Positions 31,880-41,586 of a DNA stretch of 64,000 bases are shown piece by piece; positions within the stretch are counted from its first letter, which is position 1, and every line of letters begins with the position of its first letter. The position numbers and the translations under genes are program-made. Source of the stretch: Incurvaria masculella. Taxonomy: Eukaryota; Arthropoda; Insecta; Lepidoptera; Incurvariidae. Where the stretch lies: assembly GCA_946894095.1 (NCBI GenBank), contig OX335659.1, forward strand, positions 9,493,501 through 9,557,500. Reading direction: 5' to 3'. Under the pieces are notes generated by a model, which made no database searches, had not been told where the DNA came from, and saw only the letters and a program-made list of their open reading frames with translations.

Positions 31880-32854
31880 ATCAAGCTTGACGAGCCAGTT
31901 CACAACTCTTGCTCTAACATCATCTGTCAGTTCAGTGGCGCTCGTGTTGAAGTGACTGTTTCGTATACTGTAGCCAGTCCGCTCGATCCGATTTGACGCA
32001 TTACACTCGGCCCCGAACCCTGGGTTCGATAGTCTGAAGGTCTCGCCATGCACAGTTCTATCTTCTTCACATGCAGTTTCTTGCCTGAAGATTGATGTCT
32101 CAGACAGTTTCGAGTTGTTATCCGGAGTCAGAACAGTTTGAAAGGACTCATTTGGAGTGGCAGAGCCTCTTTTGGGATGGACTCTGCTCGGAGTAATCGA
32201 TTTATTTGATGATTTTCCCCCCGATGTTACGTATTCCTTCCAAGAAGGCTGCGCTTCGTAGTGACTCGAAAGGTTTCGTGTTAATTTTACTGTGGAACAT
32301 GACATGATTTCGTTGCTTTCGAAACAACGCTCAGGTTGGTCATAGTTGGAAGTGGAATTGAACTGTGGATGAAATGGCCCATGCATGGGTTTAGTTACTG
32401 TGCGTTCCGCTGGTGGCTTCTCCTTGACTTCTATCGTGTTTCGATAAGCGAAGGCGTGTCCGGAGGCGGCGGAAGCGCCGGAGACGACCGCCGCGGCCGA
32501 CTGCAGCGGGTGTGGCAGCTCCGGAATCCGACTCTTGTAGTAATCTCGCAGCGCATTAAACCTTTCAATGTTTTCATCGATAGATTTCGATTCATTTCCG
32601 ACTGTGAGTTCGATGTCGTCAAATAAAAACGTCGATAATTCACTACTTTCGTAATATGCCTCTTGTCTAGAATTGATCGAGTAAGTTTCTTGCCCATTCC
32701 AAATATGATCTATGGATGACGATGCATCGTTGGCGCCGTCACTGCTGTTGGACGCGCGTCCGTTACCGTGACTAAATCGTAAGGTCGATACAGCTGGTGT
32801 TTGAGTATAAGTGCTTTCAAGACAATGCAGTCGTGGAATTGATTTAGAACCCAT
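31880..32854 (-). CDS. Cyclin-box protein, exon 1 (N-terminal region)
   Basis: The exon starts at ATG 32854 and ends after 325 codons at a perfect GAT|GTAAGT donor, phase 0. The first 300 or so residues are hydrophilic and probably disordered (Ser, Asn, Thr-rich, for example TPSRVHPKRGSATPNESF, with several S/T-P sites that a cyclin-dependent kinase could use). The end, ELTDDVRARVVNWLVKLD, matches the start of a cyclin box (R.[IV].[VL][DN]WL[VM]). I see no RxxL destruction box that I would call with confidence. The whole protein would have about 540-560 residues. I cannot place it in a named cyclin subfamily; it shows A/B-like topology with unusual core residues. Confidence 0.82.
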
Positions 32855-33127
32855 GCTGTTTTAATTCTTGTAAACACACTTCATACCTTTAAGAGACAAT
32901 CATTGGAATAAGAACACCAACTCGAAATTTTATTTACAAAATGTAAATCTGTGAAATTTTATTTCTCAAAGAAAACGTTAACACTATTAAAACTACCCAC
33001 ATATTTGAATCAGTTGTAGGTTGTTTGCGTTACTGTACCAAAATCGTGTTAATATGAAAATGCTCTAGTTATTCTGTGACAATACGGAATGTGATATGTA
33101 GATTCAGGGTTCTAGTTAAATTTGCCG
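32855..33127. other. Upstream region of the cyclin gene
   Basis: AT-rich sequence with no core promoter element I can defend. Confidence 0.4.
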
Positions 33128-33345
33128 ATGGCCGTAACTGTTCAGCTCGTGGTCTTTCTTGCGAGAGGTTATGGGTTCAAATCCTCGCCCCGGTCATGCA
33201 AGACTTTCTTTCTCTTTCTAAGTTGGATTACAAATACTAGCAGTTCCATGGTTCGGAATCCATGTAATACTGTAGGTCAAGGGGACTTTCTAGGTGGTAG
33301 GGTAAAGGCCGCCCGGGTTGGTACCACCACAGGTGCCACTTATTG
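33128..33345 (+). mobile_element. tRNA-headed SINE, 3'-truncated
   Basis: The head has CAGCTCGTGGTCTTTCTTGC and a B-box-like GGGTTCAAATCCTCGCCCC; the body has CCATGGTTCGGAATCCATGT and GGCCGCCCGGGTTGGTACCA and then stops. Confidence 0.8.
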
Positions 33346-33608
33346 TGAGAAAATAAATTCGTTCCGACGGAAAAAGTATGAATAGTTATTATAACCTTTC
33401 TCGAAATTAAAGCAAACAATTTGTGTTTTTCTGTTTGGAAATAAATATATTTAAAACACTGTTTCCCATTCTGAATGCGACGCAAACATAATTAATTTTT
33501 TGCTATCATTCTAGTGTTGCCATGTAACAATATTGTTAGCTAGAAAAAATGTGTGTTGGTAAAGTCACTGAATGCAAAAATAAAAAAAATAAAATGTATT
33601 GTTAGGCC

Positions 33609-33614
33609 TTTATT
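33609..33614 (-). promoter_or_regulatory. Poly(A) signal candidate of the homeobox gene
   Basis: TTTATT on the plus strand is AATAAA on the minus strand, 186 bp after the homeobox stop codon. Another lies nearer to the stop at about 33774. Confidence 0.5.
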
Positions 33615-33799
33615 TAATTTTTGTAAAATCTGTTTACAAAATTAAAATCAATTAATACAGAATTGTATTCAATATGTTGACTTTCAGACTTGCTTCAGTT
33701 TGGTCTAAATTCTTATGCTTACAACGAATATATAATTAATAATGTTCATCTTTTCACTTTTCTAAATAATATTTTTTATTGTTGCGAAGTATTTATATT

Positions 33800-34096
33800 T
33801 TATGACTTTGGGGATGGTATTGTATCTTCTATAGTTTCTACATCCACTAATGTGTCCACTTCATCTTCATTACTACATTTCACAGTATATACGGGCAGCG
33901 ACAGTACGGCCATCCTCTCGGTTTCACTGATTTCCATAAACTCGCCTGGAGTATGTACACGTCTCATAAAGGTTTCCACATGTGGCTTAATTGACCGTGT
34001 TAATGTGGGCGGGATCGACACAGCCTGAGGGGGTAAATTGAAGGTACATTTTTCTCTGCGTTCTCTCGCCCGTCGATTTTGAAACCAAATTTTTAT
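33800..34096 (-). CDS. Homeobox protein, last exon (third helix and C-terminal tail)
   Basis: The exon follows TTTTTGTTGCAG and starts exactly at the classical homeodomain intron site, with IKIWFQNRRARERREK, the DNA-recognition helix (homeodomain positions 45-60). Trp48, Phe49, Gln50, Asn51 and Arg53 are present; Gln50 predicts a TAAT-type core site. An 82-residue tail follows, with KPHVETFMRRVHTPGEF and an acidic end (NEDEVDTLVDVETIEDTIP), then TAA at 33802. Phase 0 fits the exon at 34922-35097. It is a nuclear transcription factor by family. The gene name is not clear; the third helix recalls rough or NK-type proteins but the rest does not. Confidence 0.88.
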   Translation of the reverse strand: MKIWFQNRRARERREKCTFNLPPQAVSIPPTLTRSIKPHVETFMRRVHTPGEFMEISETERMAVLSLPVYTVKCSNEDEVDTLVDVETIEDTIPSPKS

Positions 34097-34921
34097 CTGC
34101 AACAAAAATATGTAGCTATGGAATCTGAATAGCACAAAACTAAAAATCCTACGTAAAAGGCGCTTGGGGTCATTCTGCGGTGGTTACCCTAACCCCCTTC
34201 CCTCCTTGTGACCAATCGTGGTATGTGCTCAGCCCACTCAACCCTCCTCCATTTTTCCCCCCTCCTCACGTTATTTTAAATAATAAATTTACACTATACT
34301 ATTGTATTACAATGGCTTGTGCAATTTTGGCTTATTTCATCAATATTTAAGATCTTATTGTGGTTTGGCAGGAACTGAAAACTGAGGTCATAAATATATG
34401 AGTTCATTCACGGTTTTAGTTATTTATTTAAAATATTAGTAACCTTTCCAAAATCTTTGGACAAGATATTGGACCTGTAATGGAACCCTCTCCCCCTACA
34501 TAGGTCTAGTATTATGGGTACGAGCCCTTAACTTATAGGGCATATTCTGGGTTTTAGTTGATTGGGTACGAGCCTTAAACTAAATCCCAGACTAGGGCAT
34601 ATTCTGGGTCTTAGTTAATCGACATGGGGAATCGATAAAATAAGACCCCTGTAAAACTCGGTAACAGTCGTTACACAAAAAAATATATGGTAATAATATT
34701 ACTGTGCTCGTTCGGCGAGTTTATATGGTGTTAAAGTTGCCTAGGAACAAGACCATTAAAATAAAATATTATTTTTATGAAGCGCCGAACTCGTTTACTT
34801 TATAACGGAAAGTTCTCTTGTTTTTACGTGCTGGCTTATTTACGTTAATTCAGCCATGGTTGGTAAATTCCAAGGATAATTAATTCATTATTAGTTTTTA
34901 TACATATTGTAAATGACTGAC
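34097..34921. other. Homeobox intron
   Basis: No exon is seen. At 34517-34620 a piece of about 75 bp (GGGTACGAGCC, TAGGGCATATTCTGGG, TTAGTT) is tandemly duplicated. Confidence 0.5.
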
Positions 34922-35097
34922 CCTATCCTCTCGAAGATGCAAAGCATGTGCGAGCGCGCGCAGGGCCGGAGGCGCCAGGTAGGGCGCGCGTCCGAACGCG
35001 GTCTCCAGTGCCGTTGACTGGGCCCCTGTGAATGGAACGCGTGCGTGTCGCCCGGAACGGCGCGACTTGCCTCGACAGCCCTCACTTGAAGAGATTC
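34922..35097 (-). CDS. Homeobox protein, exon with helices 1 and 2
   Basis: Acceptor GACTTGCAG, donor AGG|GTCAGT, with two leading bases of a split codon and 58 full codons. It ends in GRHARVPFTGAQSTALETAF, GRAPYLAPPALRALAHAL and HLREDR. Joined to the last exon this gives exactly 60 homeodomain residues, with Phe8, Leu16, Phe20, Tyr25, Leu26, Leu34 and Leu40 all in place. The Ala/Pro-rich turn (APPALRALAHAL) is unusual. The reading frame is easily missed because longer chance frames overlap it. Exons with the N-terminus should lie to the right and were not found. Confidence 0.85.
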
Positions 35098-35759
35098 CTG
35101 CAAGTCAAATGTACCTACCATTATTATATTATAACATTCTTAGTGTATTCTATACACGGTAGCGGTACCATAAAAGAAAAAAAAAAACAATTCCAAGGGA
35201 AAAAAAAGGAAACGGTAGAATATCTGGCAGATTAATTACAAGAATTTTTTTCGAAAACAAAGCTAGGCAACACCAAAATTCGATATTATTACTAGTCTGT
35301 GGTGGCTTATTTGGCGGGAACAAAGAGTGCGGAGAAGTCGCTGCGCTCCTATTCTACATTCTCTTTCTACGGGCGGGAAGCCTGACATTCCATCTCGCCG
35401 CGACAGGGCCGCGACTTTCATCGTGTTATATAATACAGAAGGCTGTTGTGACTACTACATTAAAATGTACGTATTCTGTGCTGCTTCTTCTTCTATTAGT
35501 CGTTTCAAGAACGGTCAAAAGGAATGGGCACCGCAACGGCGTTGCCTCGTGTTTGCCTAAAGAGGCAAACGCTAAATGACGAGCCCATGTAATGACGACT
35601 ACGCGGGCGACTGGCTGTGACGTAAAATGGAAATTTGTGGTATTTAGTCGTGCGAAAACAACAGCACTTTCCAATACGATCTTATTATCTTTGAATGTTT
35701 CCCCATGTAAACGCACATAATATAAACTATAATGGCGACTCTGGTACTGAGAGCGAATT
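35098..35759. other. Spacer, no gene
   Basis: Purine-rich low-complexity sequence at 35175-35215. The minus frame 35426-35902 runs into a known repeat and is not a gene. Confidence 0.4.
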
Positions 35760-35940
35760 ATGAAGAATACGCGTCCATTGCCCATATTATAAATCCAGAT
35801 ACCTTTTTTATGTGTGAATACCCTTTCAAACACAAAGCTTTCCAAATCGGTCCAGGCCTCTTCGAATAATCGGGGAATATACATAAAAAAAGATTTCGAC
35901 AAATTGAGAACCTCCTCCTTTTTTTAAGTCGGTTAAAAAT
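35760..35940 (-). repeat. AACCGACTT..GGAGGAGG repeat fragment
   Basis: On the minus strand it starts AACCGACTTAAAAAAAGG and AGGAGGTTCTCAATTTGTCG and goes on to CCGATTATTCGAAGAGGCC. The same head is seen at 44860, 54866 and 63397. It abuts repeat X copy 4. Confidence 0.75.
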
Positions 35941-35944
35941 TAAA

Positions 35945-36090
35945 AACATACGGACATAGAATAAAGATCTCTCAAGTGATCTTGATTACACAAAATCCAA
36001 CAAATTTTAGGGGAAGGAAACCGTAAGGGCCTGGAAGACGATTTGTCGGCGTGCAAAATTGTACCTTCGTCAACGGACCAAGAAATATAA
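35945..36090. repeat. Unnamed interspersed repeat X, copy 4 (partial)
   Basis: AAAACATACGGACATAGAAT, TTTTAGGGGAAGGAAACCG and GGCCTGGAAGACGATTTG match copies 1-3. Confidence 0.6.
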
Positions 36091-36215
36091 CTACACTAAT
36101 GCTCACGATACCCAAAGGTAGACTGGTAGAGAATGCCGCTGGCATTAAGTTGTACCTTTTGCCCGAATTTTGAATGCAATAAACATAATATATAAATAAA
36201 TAAATACATTTTCAG

Positions 36216-36431
36216 AGCGCCTTGACGACGGTCTCACGAGAAAGCAGATCAACCTGCCGTGAGTCCGATGGAGGCGTACGCGGCGAGCTGGAGCGCGCGC
36301 GAGGAGGCGCAGCGGCTGGAGCTGGCGCGCGCGGCGCGGCTGCGGCGCGTGCACGAGCTGCGCGAGCAGCGCGACAAGCTGCTTGTGCTGCTGCGCTGCG
36401 GGACGCGCCGCAACGCCGCCATCGCCGATAA
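36216..36431 (+). CDS. Coiled-coil protein, exon 1
   Basis: The exon follows ATTTTCAG and ends GATAA|GTACGA. The likely start is ATG 36268; in the same frame an upstream stop (TGA at 36223) marks the part before it as 5' untranslated. It encodes MEAYAASWSAREEAQRLELA, RAARLRRVHELREQRDKLLV and LLRCGTRRNAAIAD, a charged helix with heptad spacing. The two leftover bases AA pair with the G of exon 2 to make Lys. Codons are very GC-rich, unlike the later exons of this gene. A GTGAGT at 36259 could be another donor, but using it would remove the coiled coil. Confidence 0.65.
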   Translation, partial: SALTTVSRESRSTCRESDGGVRGELERARGGAAAGAGARGAAAARARAARAARQAACAAALRDAPQRRHRR

Positions 36432-36499
36432 GTACGATTCTTATTGCGCCGCCGCCGGTTCTTTTAGTGGAAGGCAGGGCAAACTGGCCTGAACCCCAA

Positions 36500-36755
36500 T
36501 CCGACTTGTCACATAAATTGGCGATCATGCCAAACCGTTCGACCAGCGTTTGGAGAAATTGAAGAGCGCGCGCAGTGGGCGTTAAACGAACTAACATTTC
36601 CGAGGCCGATTGAGTTGAAATATGCTGACAACTCCGCGTTTACAAATCGATATTCCGTATTTGATTTTGACAGTTTTAAGAAGTTAAATCACTGAATAAA
36701 AACCGGTTTGACGTTTACACGTAACTTTGAAGTTCCGTAAACGCCAATTTAATAT
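36500..36755. mobile_element. MITE family Y, copy 3
   Basis: CTTGTCACATAAATTGGCGA at the left and CGAAGTTCCGTAAACGCC-like (TTTGAAGTTCCGTAAACGCC) at the right match the ends of family Y at 23689. It is non-coding and lies in intron 1. Confidence 0.7.
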
Positions 36756-36944
36756 AAAATAAATAAATAATTTCGTTCGTCAAACGAATCAGTTTCGATC
36801 GCTTCTCCCGTCCTTCCATGCTCGCTGCCTGGATCAGACGAAAAGTGTGGGATAATATCGTTTTTACTCTCTGCTAGAATCTAAGAACTTTCACTTCTAA
36901 CGCGCGAGAGTCTCACGCATTTTATGTGTAGCAGCTTACTCAAC

Positions 36945-37150
36945 GTTGCCGTAAATACGTCGACGTTGCCCTTTACGCCGACTCCTTTCACGCGTTTTCA
37001 TACAAATCGGAAGTCCGAGTTTGACTTTGACAGCTTGAGGAAGTAAAACCACAGAATATTTAGTAAAAACTTGTATGGAGTTTGACGTTACGGAAAACGC
37101 CAGGCGATCGGTTTGCCGTAAACGCCAATTTAGGTGACAACTGGGACTAC
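36945..37150. mobile_element. MITE family Y, copy 4 (partial)
   Basis: CTCAACGTTGCCGTAAATAC, AAACTTGTATGGAGTTTGAC, CGATCGGTTTGCCGTAAACG and CCAATTTAGGTGACAA follow the order seen in copy 1. The left terminus is missing. Confidence 0.72.
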
Positions 37151-37159
37151 AGGCTCAGA

Positions 37160-37445
37160 CCTTCCCCTGAAAATGTTTCCATGGAAAACATGCATCCATT
37201 ATCATTGCCGCTTCGACCATCTCTTCATTCAACGCGATGGTACCTACTACGCAGGCTTAACCCTACCACCTAATAGGGTAGAAGACCTACAGTTGTACAT
37301 GGATTCCGCACCGATTGATGAGCTCATACATCCGTGACGAAATTAGTTATCCACTTAGAAAGAGGTAGAGAGTGATGCTTGAATGGGGCGAGAATCGGAA
37401 TGGCACCAATGACCTCTCGCACGAGAAGCGAGGCGTCCCATGTCG
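37160..37445 (-). mobile_element. SINE copy
   Basis: CATTGCCGCTTCGACCATCT, CGATGGTACCTACTACGCAG and CTACAGTTGTACATGGATTC are the SINE body on the minus strand. The head has decayed (GGCGAGAATCGGAATGGCAC in place of a clean B box). Confidence 0.7.
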
Positions 37446-37483
37446 GCGGAGGTATGTTTGCTGAGGGAGGCTGCTGTCCGCAG

Positions 37484-37653
37484 GGTGCGCTGCATGCGCG
37501 CGAGGGAGGAGGTGATGGTGGAGGCGCAGGTGAGGCACGCGCGCGCGCTGCACGAGGCGCTCGCCCGGGAGGCGGAGGCGCTGCGGGCCCGGCACGAGCA
37601 CGAGGACCGCCCGCTCACCCCGTCCGCCACCGCCTTATATTCCGCAAGACAGT
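37484..37653 (+). CDS. Coiled-coil protein, exon 2
   Basis: Acceptor GCTGTCCGCAG, donor CAGT|GTAAGT. One leading G completes Lys and one trailing T starts the next Leu. It encodes VRCMRAREEVMVEAQVRHAR, ALHEALAREAEALRARHEHE and DRPLTPSATALYSARQ, a GC-rich amphipathic helix. It lies directly after a SINE insertion; the same frame is also open upstream of the acceptor. Confidence 0.75.
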
Positions 37654-37689
37654 GTAAGTCGCTGTAAAGGTACCCGTACACGGGTAGTT

Positions 37690-38025
37690 GTTGAGGCAAT
37701 TAATTGCTAAGCAACTGTTGACGAACATGGCGGGGCAATATAGAGCAACCCCAATACATTTTCGGCAACTATCCCAGCGATATGGAGCGATATTGCTCCG
37801 CATCGCTCCATACTTTTCTTGTCGCCGCCGCCGATGAGTTGTATATCGAATTGCCACGTAGCCGTGCACTTGCTCGTCACATGCGGGCAATTAATTGCTC
37901 CATGAATGTTTCCATGCTTGCCCATAAACCATGTTGCCGGAGATTGATGGATGTTGTTGTGACGACGAAATCGACAGAGATTGCTGGTTCTGATTAGTGG
38001 TTTGAGCAACTTAGGCAATTAATTT
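37690..38025. repeat. Possible MITE with GGCAATTAATT ends
   Basis: AGGCAATTAATTGCTAAGCAA at the left and TGAGCAACTTAGGCAATTAA at the right are similar. A palindrome (TGGAGCGATATTGCTC, GCATCGCTCCA) lies between. Weak. Confidence 0.4.
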
Positions 38026-38125
38026 GACATTCGGTCCATACATTTTATGTCAAAACTGACAGTCGAAAGACATATTATACTGTGGCTCAGCCAAGTACGA
38101 GTAACGTCAATTCATCTCAGCATAA

Positions 38126-38702
38126 ATATACTAGTGACATTAGAATACCACGTCTTTAACCGTCTTCTTCTCAATGCCCCTCAACGTGACAGGGTTTTAC
38201 AGTAAATTTAAAGGTTAAAAGGAATTGTAATTAAAATTGAAATATAACAAATACCTTACGTTATTTAAGTACGCGCCATTTCAAATTTTGATCGGATAGT
38301 CGGGCTCTATTTATTAAAAAAAACATATATATATTCAAACAGTTTCACATGCTTATAAATATAATATCAAACTAAATAAGTCCAATTTGGACCGATAGAT
38401 CCTAAAAATCACATATGTAAGTAATAACAAAGTACTTACACATATTTTATTACACAAACAGCTCAACGCAAAGTAAGTCTATGAATACATATCAATCAAA
38501 AAAATTTAAAACTAATGTAATCAAAAAATATATTTATCGAGAGTTGCTTTTTTCACATATGGCATACACTAGCTGCGCAAGGGGAGGCCCAACCAGTGTA
38601 TTCATTTTATAGTACCTCTGGACCTGTTTGAAAAATCAAAATAAATATTTTCAATGCTGTAAGTTAGGGTTCTTTTAATTCGCATGTTTAATTCCCTTTC
38701 AG
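38126..38702. other. Intron 2 of the coiled-coil gene
   Basis: AT-rich, nothing recognised. Confidence 0.4.
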
Positions 38703-38824
38703 TGGACTGTCAATTGCAACATATAAAAAATACGGAGGCTTCGACGACAATGATGTTTTGGTTAAAAACCTACATCCGACACATCATACATAACTTGACT
38801 GAAGCCACGGTGGAAACAAAACAG
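38703..38824 (+). CDS. Coiled-coil protein, exon 3
   Basis: Acceptor TTCCCTTTCAG, donor AAACAG|GTGATC. The first TG completes Leu with the T of exon 2, then 40 codons: DCQLQHIKNTEASTTMMFWL and KTYIRHIIHNLTEATVETKQ. No start codon opens this frame, so it is seen only through its splice sites. The exact phase fit at both sides is the main support. AT-rich codons. Confidence 0.75.
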
Positions 38825-38956
38825 GTGATCTCAGATGTCAAAATAATTCATAGAAGTCTCTAACTGAATTTGTTCTAGTTTCGATATTTATCAGGATGTC
38901 ACATAAACTCAACCTAGTTTGACAACGGCTTTTACATCAGAAATCAATGTACTTAT

Positions 38957-39282
38957 AAAAACCGGCCAAGTGCGAGTCGGACTCGCACACGAAGGGTTCC
39001 GTACCATCGTACAAAATGTAACACAAAAAAACAGGTTTTTTGTAAGGGGGTCCCATACAAAAACGTGTTTAATTTTTATATATTTTTTATTTTACCTATT
39101 TGTTGTGATAGCGGCAAAATAAATACACACTCTGTGAAAAATTCAGCTGCCTACCTATTATGGTTCATGAGATACAGCCTTGTGACGGACGGACGGACGG
39201 ACGGACGGACGGACGGACGGACGGACAGCGGAGGCTTACTAATAGGGTTCTGTTTTCACCCTTTGGATACGGAAACCTAAAA
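38957..39282 (+). repeat. GGCCAAGTGCGAGTC-family repeat, copy 7
   Basis: Complete, from AAAACCGGCCAAGTGCGAGT to TTTGGATACGGAAACCTAAA, with a perfect (GGAC)n block at 39188-39227. Confidence 0.9.
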
Positions 39283-40134
39283 AGTATCTATTAGCATAGA
39301 TTAACTACGTATTAGAAAACTTGTTATTCATTTACATTTTTATCCCTTAGCATTGAGAATTTCTGTTTGTTTTGTTCTACCAAAAAATGTGGACGGTTTT
39401 TTTTTAAAAACCATTCTTTCCCGGATCTATCCGTTTATAGCGTAGTTTAACTACCAAAAGTTTAGATAAATTAAAGTAAATTTAATTTATCTAAATTAAT
39501 TTAAAATTAAAATAATTTTTGGTCACGATAAGGTAAATGGCTGAATCTGGGTTCTCATATTAGAGACCCTCTGATGCTAAATATGTCGGTCTGCCCGTGC
39601 CAAGTGGTTGCGTTATCTAGATTGGCTACATAAAATAGATGCTGGTATGTACCTTCTGATAAATATACTGATTGTCTGGAAACATTGATACTTATTAATT
39701 ATACAACAATAACCAGTCGGTTTTTTAAAAATTAAATACTAAAATATACCTAAGGTTATATCTGCAACCTAAATCGCTTATAACTACGAAATGAAACCAA
39801 AGATTTGTTCAGTTTTTGCATAGCTAAGCATGTTTGTACTGCTACTGTCATGTTTCGTCATTTGCATCCATTTACCTTATCATACATATTTTTTGTCACC
39901 ATAACTACTTTTTCAGGCGCCTTATCTACGTAACGCAAGCACTTGGAACAGGCAGACTTACACATGTAGCATCAGACGGTTGGCCTTTATCCCGCGAACC
40001 CAGTTTCAGCCGTTCACGTTATCGTTACCATTTTTGTCGCGATCTCCTAGTCTATATTGTTTTTTTTTTCTGATATAGATTCTGAGATAGAACAAGCGAA
40101 CACATAAAACAAGTATGTATCATTTAATTTACAG
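39283..40134. other. Intron 3 of the coiled-coil gene
   Basis: AT-rich. A short palindromic TTTAGATAAATTAAAGTAAA/TTTAATTTATCTAAA lies at 39460-39500. No exon is seen. Confidence 0.4.
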
Positions 40135-40244
40135 AACAATGGTGCAATGGAAAATTTACGGAAAAAAATACAGGAAACGAACATTCTAATATCGGGAGAG
40201 ACGAATCATTTGAACCATATAATTCATCAACAAGAAACTCTATT
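40135..40244 (+). CDS. Coiled-coil protein, exon 4
   Basis: Acceptor TTTAATTTACAG, donor CTATT|GTAAGT, phase 0 in and two bases out. It encodes NNGAMENLRKKIQETNILIS and GETNHLNHIIHQQETL, a coiled-coil-like helix. Confidence 0.8.
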
Positions 40245-40821
40245 GTAAGTATTCTCTAGGTATACCATAGTGTAATATAATCATTTTGCGTAGCTTATGG
40301 GTAAATGCCAAGTTCGCGTAATATTGTGAGTGTCTCGCACTATTATTAGGAACAAGGAAATACCATCTGAAAATAAGGACTGAATACTCCAGGAACTTTA
40401 GCCTTAAATCAGCACTTAGAAAAACATTAAATCAGAAATGCATTTTTTTTTCTCATAAACGTAGTATTTCATGTGGACGTGTGTTGAATCGTGAATCGTG
40501 TGACGAATGCTGACGTAGTTTGCAACATTTTGGGGGGTCCGGAAGATAGAAATAAAATATGAAATATGTTTAAAAAATGATATCTCCTAAATAAATATTT
40601 AGAAATGTTATTTAAAAATGTTACGTGTTAGCTAATTTTAGGTGTAATATTACTGTGAGTTTGCAACAATTTCTTATTTACGGAACTGTGTATAGTTATT
40701 TTTACAGGGTTCTTTCTCTAATTAATGTGTCCTTGCTTCACGGTCAAGCTACTTACTACTTACAGCTAAAAGTAAAAAAACGGACAAATGTATTTATAAT
40801 AAACGGTGTTTACTTATTTAG

Positions 40822-40972
40822 CATGGGAGCTGTTCCATCAAATCCGTCGATTAAAATAGCCTTGGCTCTTAAAGACGTCTTCACGGAATTTGAAGGACAA
40901 CATTGCTCAGAGTTGCTTGTCAACCTAAACAGCGTGGCCGTTGAGAACAAAAAACTATCGGCACAAATTGAG
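40822..40972 (+). CDS. Coiled-coil protein, exon 5
   Basis: Acceptor CTTATTTAG; the first C completes Phe, then 50 codons to GAG|GTAACG: MGAVPSNPSIKIALALKDVF, TEFEGQHCSELLVNLNSVAV and ENKKLSAQIE. The first part may be a small globular segment before the long coiled coil. Confidence 0.8.
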
Positions 40973-41004
40973 GTAACGCTTAAACCTTTTAGTTACGTAT
41001 TGTA

Positions 41005-41270
41005 GGGCTGCGGGTTCGAACCCTTGGTTAGACACATATCTTATTACTACTCACTTACGAGGCGTAAGGGTTAATCCCGCTCGAGTTGGCACCACATTGA
41101 ATGAACGATGGACGAAGCGACAATGAAAATTGTCCGTATTTTCCATTAAGTTAAATGTAGCCGTGCAATATAAGCCATGTCTTGGTATGGCACCTGATTG
41201 GGTTAAGGTGTGATAAGGTAATATAACAGTAGGTGTGGTGTTAGCCATTAATGTCCAGTTACATATTAAA
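41005..41270 (+). mobile_element. SINE copy with a short tRNA-like head
   Basis: GCGGGTTCGAACCCTTGG is a B-box-like stretch; the body has GGGTTAATCCCGCTCGAGTT, ATGAACGATGGACGAAGCGA and GTGTTAGCCATTAATGTCCA, and the tail is GTTACATATTAAAAA. It lies in intron 5. Confidence 0.78.
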
Positions 41271-41586
41271 AATAATAACCGAGATTTAAATGTACATTTA
41301 AATCGAACATGCTGACACTCAATTGCGTTTTTTTTAAAAGGTAGTCCACCGACCACCAGAAGTTGCAAGACTAGAATGAGAGACACAAAAAAAAATGTTT
41401 TTTGTTATTTATTTTCGAATATTACTAATGCATATATTACCTATATTACATTTATTAACATAAAGAGCACTTTAAAAAAAACATATATATAACACCAAGC
41501 TATTTTTAGAGCAAGTTTAAGCTTATTAACAATGTCGAAACTCCTGGCAGAATGACAAGAATGATTTTATTTATTTGATTTTGTAG

